Below, one piece after another: positions 1-5,113 of a stretch of DNA of 5,113 bases; within the stretch, counting starts at the first letter, position 1; the number at the start of each line of letters is the position of its first letter. A model generated the notes under the pieces. It made no database searches and was not told the DNA's origin. It was given only the letters and a program-made list of their open reading frames with translations. This DNA comes from Sulfurospirillum arcachonense (GTDB lineage Bacteria > Campylobacterota > Campylobacteria > Campylobacterales > Sulfurospirillaceae), in NCBI GenBank assembly GCA_015662785.1, contig DQTM01000022.1, positions 1-5,113 of the forward strand, written 5' to 3'. The position numbers and the translations under genes were made by a program.

Positions 1-603
1 AACTAAGAAAGCTAAAACTAAACCAGCAAGACCACCATTCATATGAACAACTGTTCCACCAGCAAAATCAAGAGCACCAGCATCGAATAAGAAACCACCA
101 CCCCAAACCATGTGAGTTATAGGAGCATAAACAACTACTATCCAAATAGCACCAAATACTAACCAAGTTGAAAATTTCATTCTTTCAATAACTGAACCAC
201 TTGCAATTGCAAGTGTAATAGCAGCAAATGTACCTTGAAAAGCGATAAATACATAAGTAGGATAAGTTCCACTCAAATCATTCCAACTAATTCCACTTAA
301 AAATATGTGAGAGAAACCACCAATGACTTTGTTAAGGTCACCTTCGCTTGTACCAAATGCTATTGAGTAACCAAATGCTACCCAAACAACCATACCAACT
401 AAAAATGCTGAAAAAACCATCATATATGTATTGAGTAAGTTTTTACTTCTTGTCATACCACCATAAAATAGAGCAAGACCAGCTGGAGTCATAAGTAGCA
501 CAAGTGCCGCTGAAACCATCATCCATGCTGTATCACCAGTGTCTAGTTTATCTTCAGCAAGAGCTAAAGAAGGTAAGAGAGTTAACCATAACCATTTCTT
601 CAT
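1..603 (-). CDS. amtB: AmtB-type ammonium transporter, N-terminal part (runs off left edge)
   Basis: Reading the minus strand from the ATG at 603-601 gives 201 uninterrupted codons to the window edge. This is about the first half of an Amt/MEP/Rh-family channel, a trimeric inner-membrane protein that takes up ammonium. Residues 1-16 look like a cleavable signal peptide (MKKWLWL... with an ALA cleavage site before ED), as in E. coli AmtB. Hydrophobic helices follow from about residue 26. The family signature DFAGGTVVHMN lies at 179-189. With a constant offset of 19, the E. coli mature-protein residues F103, F107, W148, D160 and H168 correspond to F122, F126, W167, D179 and H187, so the Phe gate, the binding-site Trp and Asp, and the first pore His are all present. 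The second pore His would lie beyond the edge. An AAGGA Shine-Dalgarno (610-614, minus strand) sits 6 nt before the start. In many bacteria amtB is cotranscribed with glnK; any such partner would be outside the window. Confidence 0.96.
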   Translation of the reverse strand, partial: MKKWLWLTLLPSLALAEDKLDTGDTAWMMVSAALVLLMTPAGLALFYGGMTRSKNLLNTYMMVFSAFLVGMVVWVAFGYSIAFGTSEGDLNKVIGGFSHIFLSGISWNDLSGTYPTYVFIAFQGTFAAITLAIASGSVIERMKFSTWLVFGAIWIVVVYAPITHMVWGGGFLFDAGALDFAGGTVVHMNGGLAGLVLAFLV

Positions 604-632
604 TTTAAATCCTTTTTAATTTAACTGATGAA

Positions 633-641
633 ATTGTAGCA
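633..641 (-). promoter_or_regulatory. Candidate proximal amt promoter, extended -10
   Basis: On the minus strand this reads TGCTACAAT, a TGn-extended -10 with TACAAT (one mismatch to consensus). It lies about 30 nt upstream of the amt start codon, so transcription would begin near 626 and leave a short leader carrying the AAGGA site. No good -35 is visible at 17 nt. Weak or absent -35 boxes are usual in Campylobacterota, so this does not count strongly against it. No sigma-54 (GG-N10-GC) element was recognised. Confidence 0.45.
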
Positions 642-697
642 TTAGTAAAGACATAAAATGTTCTATTTAGTGATTAAAAAATAGGCAATTAAATCTT

Positions 698-712
698 CTA
701 AAAAGTTTTTAG
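698..712. repeat. AT-rich inverted repeat in the amt leader region
   Basis: CTAAAAA and TTTTTAG flank a single central G, giving a 15-bp inverted repeat. It lies just downstream of the distal minus-strand -10 at 720-725 and about 95 bp before the amt start. It could be an operator or a weak hairpin in a longer amt leader. Its A/T composition makes chance occurrence plausible. Confidence 0.3.
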
Positions 713-719
713 GATAATT

Positions 720-747
720 ATTATACTACTATTGGAGTTTTAGTGAA
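720..747 (-). promoter_or_regulatory. Candidate distal minus-strand promoter toward amt
   Basis: The minus strand carries a perfect TATAAT (720-725). TTCACT (742-747, four of six matches to TTGACA) lies 16 nt upstream of it. A transcript would start near 713 and give amt a leader of about 110 nt containing the 698-712 inverted repeat. The same AT-rich stretch also contains TATACT on the plus strand (722-727), so the orientation is not certain. Confidence 0.35.
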
Positions 748-818
748 TTTGAATTGTTAAGTATGTGTATCAGAATGAGCTATTAATTCTTTAAAGTCAC
801 TTTCTACAATAAAGAACA

Positions 819-847
819 TTGCAGAAAACAAAAAAGTATGGTAAAAT
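819..847 (+). promoter_or_regulatory. Promoter of the toxin-antitoxin genes (and probably metH)
   Basis: TTGCAG (819-824), a 17-nt spacer and TAAAAT (842-847) preceded by TGG (839-841) form an extended -10 promoter. Its start site would fall near 853-855, about 20 nt before the antitoxin ATG. The -10 overlaps the first copy of the TATGGTAAA direct repeat, which fits the autorepression typical of type II TA systems. A second possible -10, TACAAT at 805-810, is less well placed. Confidence 0.5.
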
Positions 848-855
848 ATGGTAAA
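837..855 (+). repeat. TATGGTAAA direct repeat, putative antitoxin operator
   Basis: The 9-bp sequence TATGGTAAA occurs at 837-845 and again at 847-855, a period of 10 bp (about one helical turn). The pair spans the -10 box and predicted start site of the TA promoter. Ribbon-helix-helix antitoxins bind short tandem or inverted sites at this position to repress their own operon, so an operator role is a reasonable inference. Binding itself cannot be shown from sequence. Confidence 0.4.
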
Positions 856-872
856 TTATTTAGGAGTAAGTT

Positions 873-1088
873 ATGACTAAAAAAGTGACAATAACTTTAG
901 AAGAGAGTCTTATATCAGAGCTTAGTTTAGTAGCACTCGATACAGGGAAAAAAAAGACACAAGTTATAAGAGAAGCATTGCAAGATTATTTTGATGTAAA
1001 TTCTTTAACAAAAACCGTACATAGCTACAAAATGGGAACGCTTGAGACTGTATCACATAGTGATGTGAGAAAATCTCTTGGCTTGTAA
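873..1088 (+). CDS. Ribbon-helix-helix antitoxin of a type II TA pair
   Basis: This is a 71-residue protein with the CopG/RHH fold pattern: a beta strand at residues 4-9 (KVTITL), helix A at about 11-23, a turn around G25, and a basic-to-amphipathic helix B at about 28-40 (KTQVIREALQDYF). RHH dimers bind DNA through the paired strands. The C-terminal part (about 42-71) would be the flexible segment that wraps the cognate toxin. An AGGAG Shine-Dalgarno at 862-866 is 6 nt before the ATG. Its 3' end overlaps the toxin gene by 11 nt, the usual antitoxin-first order with translational coupling. Expected roles are neutralising the toxin and repressing the shared promoter, possibly through the repeats at 837-855. 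The family call is strong; assignment to a named antitoxin subfamily is not possible by eye. Confidence 0.9.
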   Translation: MTKKVTITLEESLISELSLVALDTGKKKTQVIREALQDYFDVNSLTKTVHSYKMGTLETVSHSDVRKSLGL

Positions 1089-1332
1089 CATAGAGTATGA
1101 TTCAAAAGCCGTAAAACAACTTAAAAAGTTAGAAAAAGCTATAGCACTACAAATTATTGAAGGCATAGAAAAGTATGCATTAGATGAAAAATCAAAAAAA
1201 ATAGTAAAACTAAAAACTCCTTTTGATGGTGGTTTTAGATTAAGGGTTGGGGATTATAGAGTTATATTTTATAAAGAAGATGATTTGATGCTAATATCTA
1301 AAATAGCTCATAGAAAAGAAGTATATTTATAG
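1078..1332 (+). CDS. RelE/ParE-family toxin
   Basis: This is an 84-residue basic protein, the normal size for RelE/ParE toxins. The N-terminal part (NIEYDSKAVKQLKKLEK) is the typical strand plus Lys-rich helix. The C-terminal half has the family core RLRVGDYRVIFY (54-65) and the closing IAHRKEVY (76-83). Aligned by motif to E. coli RelE, R61 matches R61, R79 matches R81, Y83 matches Y87, and R54/R56 take the place of K52/K54. The basic and Tyr residues of ribosome-dependent mRNA cleavage are therefore retained, favouring RelE-like RNase activity over ParE-like gyrase poisoning, though this is an inference. The start must be the TTG at 1078: the same frame has a stop at 1066 and no ATG or GTG between. 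A weak GAGA (1067-1070) precedes it, so translation probably relies on coupling to the overlapping antitoxin. No disruption is seen. Confidence 0.9.
   Translation: MACNIEYDSKAVKQLKKLEKAIALQIIEGIEKYALDEKSKKIVKLKTPFDGGFRLRVGDYRVIFYKEDDLMLISKIAHRKEVYL
1289..1297 (+). promoter_or_regulatory. Candidate internal promoter for metH inside the toxin gene
   Basis: TGCTAATAT is a TGn-extended -10 (TAATAT at 1292-1297). A start near 1304 would give metH a leader of about 31 nt. The matching -35 position (1269-1274, TTATAA) is weak. Sequence of this kind also arises by chance in AT-rich coding DNA. It is listed because metH otherwise has no visible promoter of its own. Confidence 0.25.
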
Positions 1333-1334
1333 AA

Positions 1335-4300
1335 ATGGAAAAAATGAAAAATTTAAAAGAACTAATAAAACAAAAAATTATGATTATAGATGGTGCAACA
1401 GGCACTCAGATACAAAATGCTGATATACCTCAAAGTGCATGGGATGGACTTGAAGGTTGTAATGAGCTTTTAAACGTTACATGTAAAGAAGTTATCTCAA
1501 ATATACACAGAGGTTATTTGTGTGCTGGGGCTGACATAATCAAAACCAATACTTTTGGAGCCTTGCCTTGGGTTTTAGATGACTATGAGATAGGAAGTAG
1601 AACTTATGAGCTTGCTCTTGCAGGAACTCAAATAGTAAAAGAGGCTTGTGATGAGTTTAGTACACCGGAAAAACCTCGTTTTGTGGCTGGAGCAATGGGT
1701 CCTGGGACAAAGTTACCATCTTTAGGGCATATCACTTATGATGAGATGTATGAGGGGTATTGTGAAGCTGTTCGCGGGCTTATAGATGGTGGAGTTGATG
1801 TTTTTTTAATCGAGACTGCTCAAGACCCACTTCAAATCAAATCAGCACTTCATGCTATGCAAGACACTTGTAAAGAAAAAAATGTAGATATACCTATCAT
1901 GGTTTCTGTTACTATCGAGCTTAGTGGGACTATGCTTATAGGAACTGATGCTATTACTATCTCGACTATCATGGAGCCTTTTGATATTCTCTCCCTTGGG
2001 TTTAACTGTGGAACAGGACCAGAACAAGTTAAAAAACACGTAAAGACTCTTAGTGAAGTTTGTAAGTTTCCTATAAGCGTTCACGCAAATGCAGGACTTC
2101 CTCAAAACAGAGGAGGGGTTACGTTTTACCCAATGCAACCTAAAGAGTTTACAGACTTACAAGAGAGCTTTTTACAGTATGATGGAGTTTGTATACTAGG
2201 TGGTTGTTGTGGGACAACTCCTGAGCATATAGAGATGCTTACATGTAGAGTGGCAGACGTAACTCCAAAGCTTCCAGTTGGTCAATCTCCTATGGCTATT
2301 GCTTCTTTGTTTGAAACAAGAACTCTGAAACAAAACCCAGCACCATTTTTGATTGGCGAGCGTTCAAATGCAACTGGCTCAAAAGCGTTTCGTGAGTTGA
2401 TATTAGCAGAGGACTATGATACATCTCTTTCGGTAGCACAACAACAAGTTAGAAGTGGTGCTCATGGTATTGATGTTAGTGTTGGTTTTGCAGGACGTGA
2501 TGAGAGCAAAGATACCATAGAGGTATATGGAAGATACGTACAAAAAATACTCTTACCTCTTATGCCAGATACTACCCAAATTCCTGCACTAGAGACTGCA
2601 CTTAAACTCATAGGTGGAAAACCTATCATAAACTCTGTAAACCTTGAAGATGGTGAAGGAAAGTTTGACAAAGTGTGTCAGCTGGCTAAGAGATTTGGTT
2701 GTTCTTTAGTCTGTTTAACTATAGACGAAGTAGGTATGGCAAAAACAAAAGATGAAAAAGTCAAAATTGCACAGAGGATTTACGACCTTGCTACAAAAAG
2801 GCACGGAATCAATCCTGAAGATTTAGTTTTTGATTTGCTTACTTTTACAGTTGGAAGTGGAGATGCTGAGTATCATACTGCTGCTATTGAAGTTATAGAA
2901 GCTATTAGAGAGTTCAGCAAGATGCACCCAGAAGTTGGATTTGTTCTTGGTGTTTCAAATATATCTTTTGGATTAGGTAAAAATGCTCGTGAATACTTGA
3001 ACTCTGTTTTTCTGAATCATTGTGTTAAAGCTGGACTTAGTATGGCGATAGTCAATGTCAAAAATACATTGCCAATGCACAAAATAAGCGAAGAGCAGTT
3101 GAAGATTTGTGATGATTTACTTCTAAATCGTAGAGAAGAGGGTGACCCACTTTTTAAGTTCATAGACTATTTTTCTGATGTAAGTGAGCAAAAAGAGGAA
3201 GATGACGAGGCTTATAATGCTCTTAGTACAGAAGAAAAACTCGCATATCTTCTCATAGATGGTAGTAAAGATAGGATTTTACCTCTTTTAGTAACGGCTA
3301 AAGACGAAATTGCACCTGATAAAATAGTCAATGAGATTTTGATAAATGCTATGAAAGTAGTAGGAGAGCTTTTTGGAAGTGGAAAGATGCAACTTCCTTT
3401 TGTACTGCAAAGTGCTGAGGTTATGAAAGCAAGTGTAGATTACTTGAATCCATTTTTACCAAAAATAGAGAAAGCAACGCAGACAACTCTCATCATAGGA
3501 ACTGTAAAAGGGGATGTGCATGATGTTGGTAAAAATCTTGTTGACATCATTCTTTCAAACAATGGTTTTAAAGTTATAAACATAGGTATAAAAGCAGACA
3601 TTCAAGACTTCTTAGCGGCTATGAAAGAACATAAAGCCGATGCAATTGGTATGAGTGGACTTTTGGTCAAATCAACTGCCGTCATGAAAGAAAACTTAGA
3701 GATGATGAGGTCAATGGGAATTGACACTCCAATCCTTTTAGGTGGAGCAGCTTTAAATGACAAGTTTGTAGAAGAGTTTTGTAGAGTAAATTATGATGGA
3801 CCTATATTTTACTGTAAAGATGCTTTTGAGGGGATAGAAGCTATGAGTCGCATCGAAGCAGGTGATTTTAATACAGACTTTGGACGTCCCATCATTGATG
3901 AAGAGATAGTTCAGATTAAAAAGAAAAAAGGGGTTATTCCTCCTTACGAAGAGATAAAAATGCCAAGTCGTGATTTACAAGTTCCAACACCTCCATTTTG
4001 GGGTAGAAAAAAGCTTGACGCTAATGTTAAAAGCATAGCTTATGAGTGGATAAACCATAAAATACTGTTTTCTCGTGCTTGGGGATATAGTGGAAAAGGT
4101 ATGAGTAAAGAGGAAAAAGAAAAACAGCGAGATGATGTTCTTTGGCCACTTTATGAAAGACTGAAACTTGACATTGAGAAGATGGATTTGTTTGACCCAA
4201 CTATCATATATGGATATTACCCTTGTAGAAGTGAAGAAAATAAACTTCATATACTTGATGAAAAAAGAGGGTATTTTAGTGAAGATGAAATCAACCGTGA

Positions 4301-4811
4301 ACCTTTACATGTAGATGATATTACGCATACTTTAGACTTCCCAAGACAGGGTCGAAAACCTTACCGTTGTTTGAGCGATTATATCAAAAATGAAAGAGAT
4401 GATGTTGTTGCATTTACTTGCGTAAGTGCTGGGTCAAAGTTTAGTGAGTATGAGAAAAAGCTTTATGCTGAGGGAAACTTTCAAGAGTACCATTTGATTC
4501 ATGGTATTAGTATAGAGATTACTGAAGCACTTGCAGAAGTGGCTCACAAACAGATAAGACTTGATTTAGGAATTGCCTCAAAAGAAAAACATGCACTTAA
4601 AGATGTACAGATGAGAGCTTATACTGGTTGTAGATACTCTTTTGGATATGCTTCTTGTCCTGAACTTAGTGATACAAAAATTATATTTGATTTATTAAAG
4701 CCTGAAGAGTTTGGCATTGAACTTAGTGAAACTTTTCAAATTCACCCAGAACAAAGCACAACAGCAATAGTAATGCATCATAGTGAAGCATTGTATTTTA
4801 ATGTAGATTAG
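1335..4811 (+). CDS. metH: Cobalamin-dependent methionine synthase, full length
   Basis: The enzyme transfers a methyl group from 5-methyltetrahydrofolate via cobalamin to homocysteine, making methionine and regenerating tetrahydrofolate in the cytosol. Its 1158 residues carry all modules in order. The homocysteine domain (about 10-308) starts with DGATGTQIQ and has the Zn ligands C225, C291 and C292 (FNCGTG, GGCCGTTP). The pterin domain (about 336-600) has GERSNATGSKAF and GVSNISFGLG. The cap helices span about 628-712. The B12 domain (716-845) has D727-V-H729-D-V-G, with H729 as lower axial ligand and S780 matching E. coli S810. The AdoMet-activation domain (about 895-1150) has R1100-YSFGY and HPEQST. 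It is some 70 residues shorter than E. coli MetH, partly because the C-terminal tail is missing. The ATG at 1335 lies 2 nt after the toxin stop with only a poor Shine-Dalgarno. ATG 1344 is an alternative start. Reactivation would need an electron donor not encoded here. Confidence 0.98.
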   Translation: MEKMKNLKELIKQKIMIIDGATGTQIQNADIPQSAWDGLEGCNELLNVTCKEVISNIHRGYLCAGADIIKTNTFGALPWVLDDYEIGSRTYELALAGTQIVKEACDEFSTPEKPRFVAGAMGPGTKLPSLGHITYDEMYEGYCEAVRGLIDGGVDVFLIETAQDPLQIKSALHAMQDTCKEKNVDIPIMVSVTIELSGTMLIGTDAITISTIMEPFDILSLGFNCGTGPEQVKKHVKTLSEVCKFPISVHANAGLPQNRGGVTFYPMQPKEFTDLQESFLQYDGVCILGGCCGTTPEHIEMLTCRVADVTPKLPVGQSPMAIASLFETRTLKQNPAPFLIGERSNATGSKAFRELILAEDYDTSLSVAQQQVRSGAHGIDVSVGFAGRDESKDTIEVYGRYVQKILLPLMPDTTQIPALETALKLIGGKPIINSVNLEDGEGKFDKVCQLAKRFGCSLVCLTIDEVGMAKTKDEKVKIAQRIYDLATKRHGINPEDLVFDLLTFTVGSGDAEYHTAAIEVIEAIREFSKMHPEVGFVLGVSNISFGLGKNAREYLNSVFLNHCVKAGLSMAIVNVKNTLPMHKISEEQLKICDDLLLNRREEGDPLFKFIDYFSDVSEQKEEDDEAYNALSTEEKLAYLLIDGSKDRILPLLVTAKDEIAPDKIVNEILINAMKVVGELFGSGKMQLPFVLQSAEVMKASVDYLNPFLPKIEKATQTTLIIGTVKGDVHDVGKNLVDIILSNNGFKVINIGIKADIQDFLAAMKEHKADAIGMSGLLVKSTAVMKENLEMMRSMGIDTPILLGGAALNDKFVEEFCRVNYDGPIFYCKDAFEGIEAMSRIEAGDFNTDFGRPIIDEEIVQIKKKKGVIPPYEEIKMPSRDLQVPTPPFWGRKKLDANVKSIAYEWINHKILFSRAWGYSGKGMSKEEKEKQRDDVLWPLYERLKLDIEKMDLFDPTIIYGYYPCRSEENKLHILDEKRGYFSEDEINREPLHVDDITHTLDFPRQGRKPYRCLSDYIKNERDDVVAFTCVSAGSKFSEYEKKLYAEGNFQEYHLIHGISIEITEALAEVAHKQIRLDLGIASKEKHALKDVQMRAYTGCRYSFGYASCPELSDTKIIFDLLKPEEFGIELSETFQIHPEQSTTAIVMHHSEALYFNVD

Positions 4812-4812
4812 G

Positions 4813-4832
4813 CTTTACATGTAAAGGTTTTT
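4813..4832 (+). terminator. Weak intrinsic terminator after metH
   Basis: Two bases after the metH stop is the perfect 14-bp palindrome CTTTACATGTAAAG (4813-4826), followed by G and five T (4828-4832). Folded as RNA it gives only a 5-bp, mostly A-U stem with a CATG loop, so termination would be weak. The T-run and position favour a terminator. The palindrome could alternatively be a protein-binding site. Confidence 0.45.
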
Positions 4833-4862
4833 AGTTTAAGTTCTTTCTTACAAAAGGTTAAG

Positions 4863-4868
4863 TATACT
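4863..4868 (+). promoter_or_regulatory. Candidate -10 of the small downstream gene
   Basis: TATACT (five of six consensus bases) lies 44 nt before the ATG at 4907. The predicted transcription start (about 4875) falls at the beginning of the 4872-4891 hairpin. No good -35 is visible. Confidence 0.35.
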
Positions 4869-4871
4869 TTA

Positions 4872-4891
4872 CTATCTTGTGGATAAGATAG
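4872..4891. repeat. 7-bp inverted repeat upstream of the small membrane ORF
   Basis: CTATCTT and AAGATAG flank a 6-nt loop (GTGGAT). The repeat sits between a candidate -10 and the Shine-Dalgarno at 4894-4897. It has no T-run on either strand, so it is not an intrinsic terminator. It could be an operator or a hairpin at the 5' end of the mRNA. Confidence 0.45.
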
Positions 4892-4906
4892 ATAGGATAA
4901 AGATAA

Positions 4907-5077
4907 ATGTTTTTAAAAATACTAAAAAAGTTTTCGTTGTTACAATCACTCGTGGTTATGATAGTTTTTTCTATGTTGATACCTTTGCCTGTTCTTTTTG
5001 GAGTATATGTATACGGAGTGTCAAGTTTCACCACGTTGTACCATTTCAAAAGCAATATTTTGAAACATATCTGGTAA
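4907..5077 (+). CDS. Small membrane protein or truncated N-terminus of a sensor-like protein
   Basis: This frame encodes 56 residues from an ATG with an AGGA Shine-Dalgarno 9 nt upstream (4894-4897). It opens with a short basic stretch (MFLKILKKFS), then one long hydrophobic segment at about residues 11-37 (LLQSLVVMIVFSMLIPLPVL onward), then a polar tail ending HIW. A positively charged N-terminus followed by a transmembrane helix with a Pro pair is typical of the start of bacterial sensor proteins (histidine kinases, GGDEF or chemotaxis receptors). The family cannot be identified, and the TAA at 5075 comes where a periplasmic domain would begin. It is either a genuine single-pass small protein or a remnant of a gene broken by a stop or frameshift. 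No clear continuation in another frame is visible before the edge. Of the overlapping frames here, this has the best start signal and the most protein-like composition. Confidence 0.5.
   Translation: MFLKILKKFSLLQSLVVMIVFSMLIPLPVLFGVYVYGVSSFTTLYHFKSNILKHIW
5044..5065. repeat. 8-bp perfect inverted repeat
   Basis: TTTCAAAA (5044-5051) and TTTTGAAA (5058-5065) flank a 6-nt loop, within the last codons of the 56-codon frame. There is no T-run after it on the plus strand. Its role is unknown; it may be a structured 3' end of the small transcript or a binding site. Confidence 0.4.
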
Positions 5078-5093
5078 AATCTTAAATATTTCA

Positions 5094-5109
5094 GGTTTCG
5101 CTTGAAACC
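5094..5109. repeat. GGTTTC-GCTT-GAAACC hairpin near the right edge
   Basis: A 6-bp perfect stem with a 4-nt loop, 17 nt after the stop of the small frame. Position and GC-closed ends would suit a terminator, but the window ends 4 nt later, so a following T-run cannot be seen. It shares the word TTGAAAC with the hairpin at 5044-5065. Confidence 0.4.
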
Positions 5110-5113
5110 AACT

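Larger units (their letters stand above)
604..872. other. Divergent intergenic region between amt and the TA-metH genes
   Basis: These 269 bp separate two divergently read transcription units. They hold the amt ribosome binding site, two candidate leftward promoters, the 698-712 inverted repeat, and the rightward TA promoter with its direct repeats. The only protein-like frame is a 20-codon minus-strand stretch (819-757) without a Shine-Dalgarno, not annotated as a gene. No tRNA, riboswitch or convincing terminator is visible. Confidence 0.6.

Noticed and set aside
1300..1340. SAM or cobalamin riboswitch controlling metH
   Set aside because: metH begins 2 nt after the toxin gene, so there is no untranslated leader to hold one. 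No B12-box or SAM-type core was seen upstream in 604-872.
2472..2511. Pterin-domain motif reads IDVSVGFAGRDE, with Ser where E. coli MetH has Asn (DIN)
   Set aside because: From memory, other MetH branches (for example mycobacterial) also vary at this position, and the remaining pterin-domain motifs are intact. It looks like lineage variation, not a loss of function.
1842..4250. Reverse-strand open frames inside metH (1842-2138, 2462-2671, 3975-4250)
   Set aside because: They lie wholly inside a well-conserved metH, have no ribosome sites, and give low-complexity Phe/Ser-rich translations typical of antisense shadows.
5003..5014. GTATA-TG-TATAC inverted repeat
   Set aside because: The arms are only 5 bp with a 2-nt loop, AT-rich, and inside the hydrophobic coding stretch. 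This is easily due to chance.
4858..5085. Overlapping frames 4858-5055 (minus) and 4879-5085 (plus)
   Set aside because: Neither has a Shine-Dalgarno or a recognisable domain. The frame starting at 4907 has a good ribosome site and a coherent membrane-protein pattern, so these two are probably shadows.
5094..5109. CRISPR repeat (GAAAC-type ending)
   Set aside because: There is one short copy only, with no spacer-repeat periodicity in the window.

Overview
The window is AT-rich and compact, with AAGGA/AGGAG-type ribosome binding sites and TGn-type extended -10 promoters. Together with a full-length cobalamin-dependent MetH and a signal-peptide-bearing Amt transporter, this suggests a low-GC Campylobacterota bacterium (for example the Sulfurimonas/Arcobacter side). 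That placement is inferred from style and family resemblance; no species marker is visible.

Left edge to about 603, minus strand: the first 201 codons of an AmtB-type ammonium transporter. The rest of the gene lies beyond the left edge. Positions 604-872 form a 269-bp divergent intergenic region. It holds one near and one far candidate promoter for amt, an AT-rich inverted repeat between them, and the promoter and putative operator of the rightward genes.

Positions 873-4811, plus strand: a tightly packed three-gene run. A ribbon-helix-helix antitoxin overlaps a RelE/ParE-family toxin by 11 nt (the toxin uses a TTG start). The toxin is followed after only 2 nt by metH, a 1158-residue cobalamin-dependent methionine synthase with all four modules and its Zn, cobalamin and activation motifs. 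A toxin-antitoxin pair fused to the 5' side of a housekeeping gene is the most unusual arrangement here. metH may be read from the autoregulated TA promoter, from a weak candidate promoter inside the toxin gene, or from both.

Positions 4812-5113: a short palindrome followed by a T-run closes metH as a weak terminator. Then comes a plausible promoter, a 7-bp hairpin, a good Shine-Dalgarno and a 56-codon membrane-protein reading frame (4907-5077). That frame resembles the N-terminal transmembrane part of a sensor protein but stops early. It could be a genuine small protein or the remnant of a broken gene. Two more hairpins lie between 5044 and the right edge.

No RNA gene, CRISPR array, insertion sequence or convincing new multi-gene system is visible. 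The content is mostly recognisable families in an interesting arrangement.
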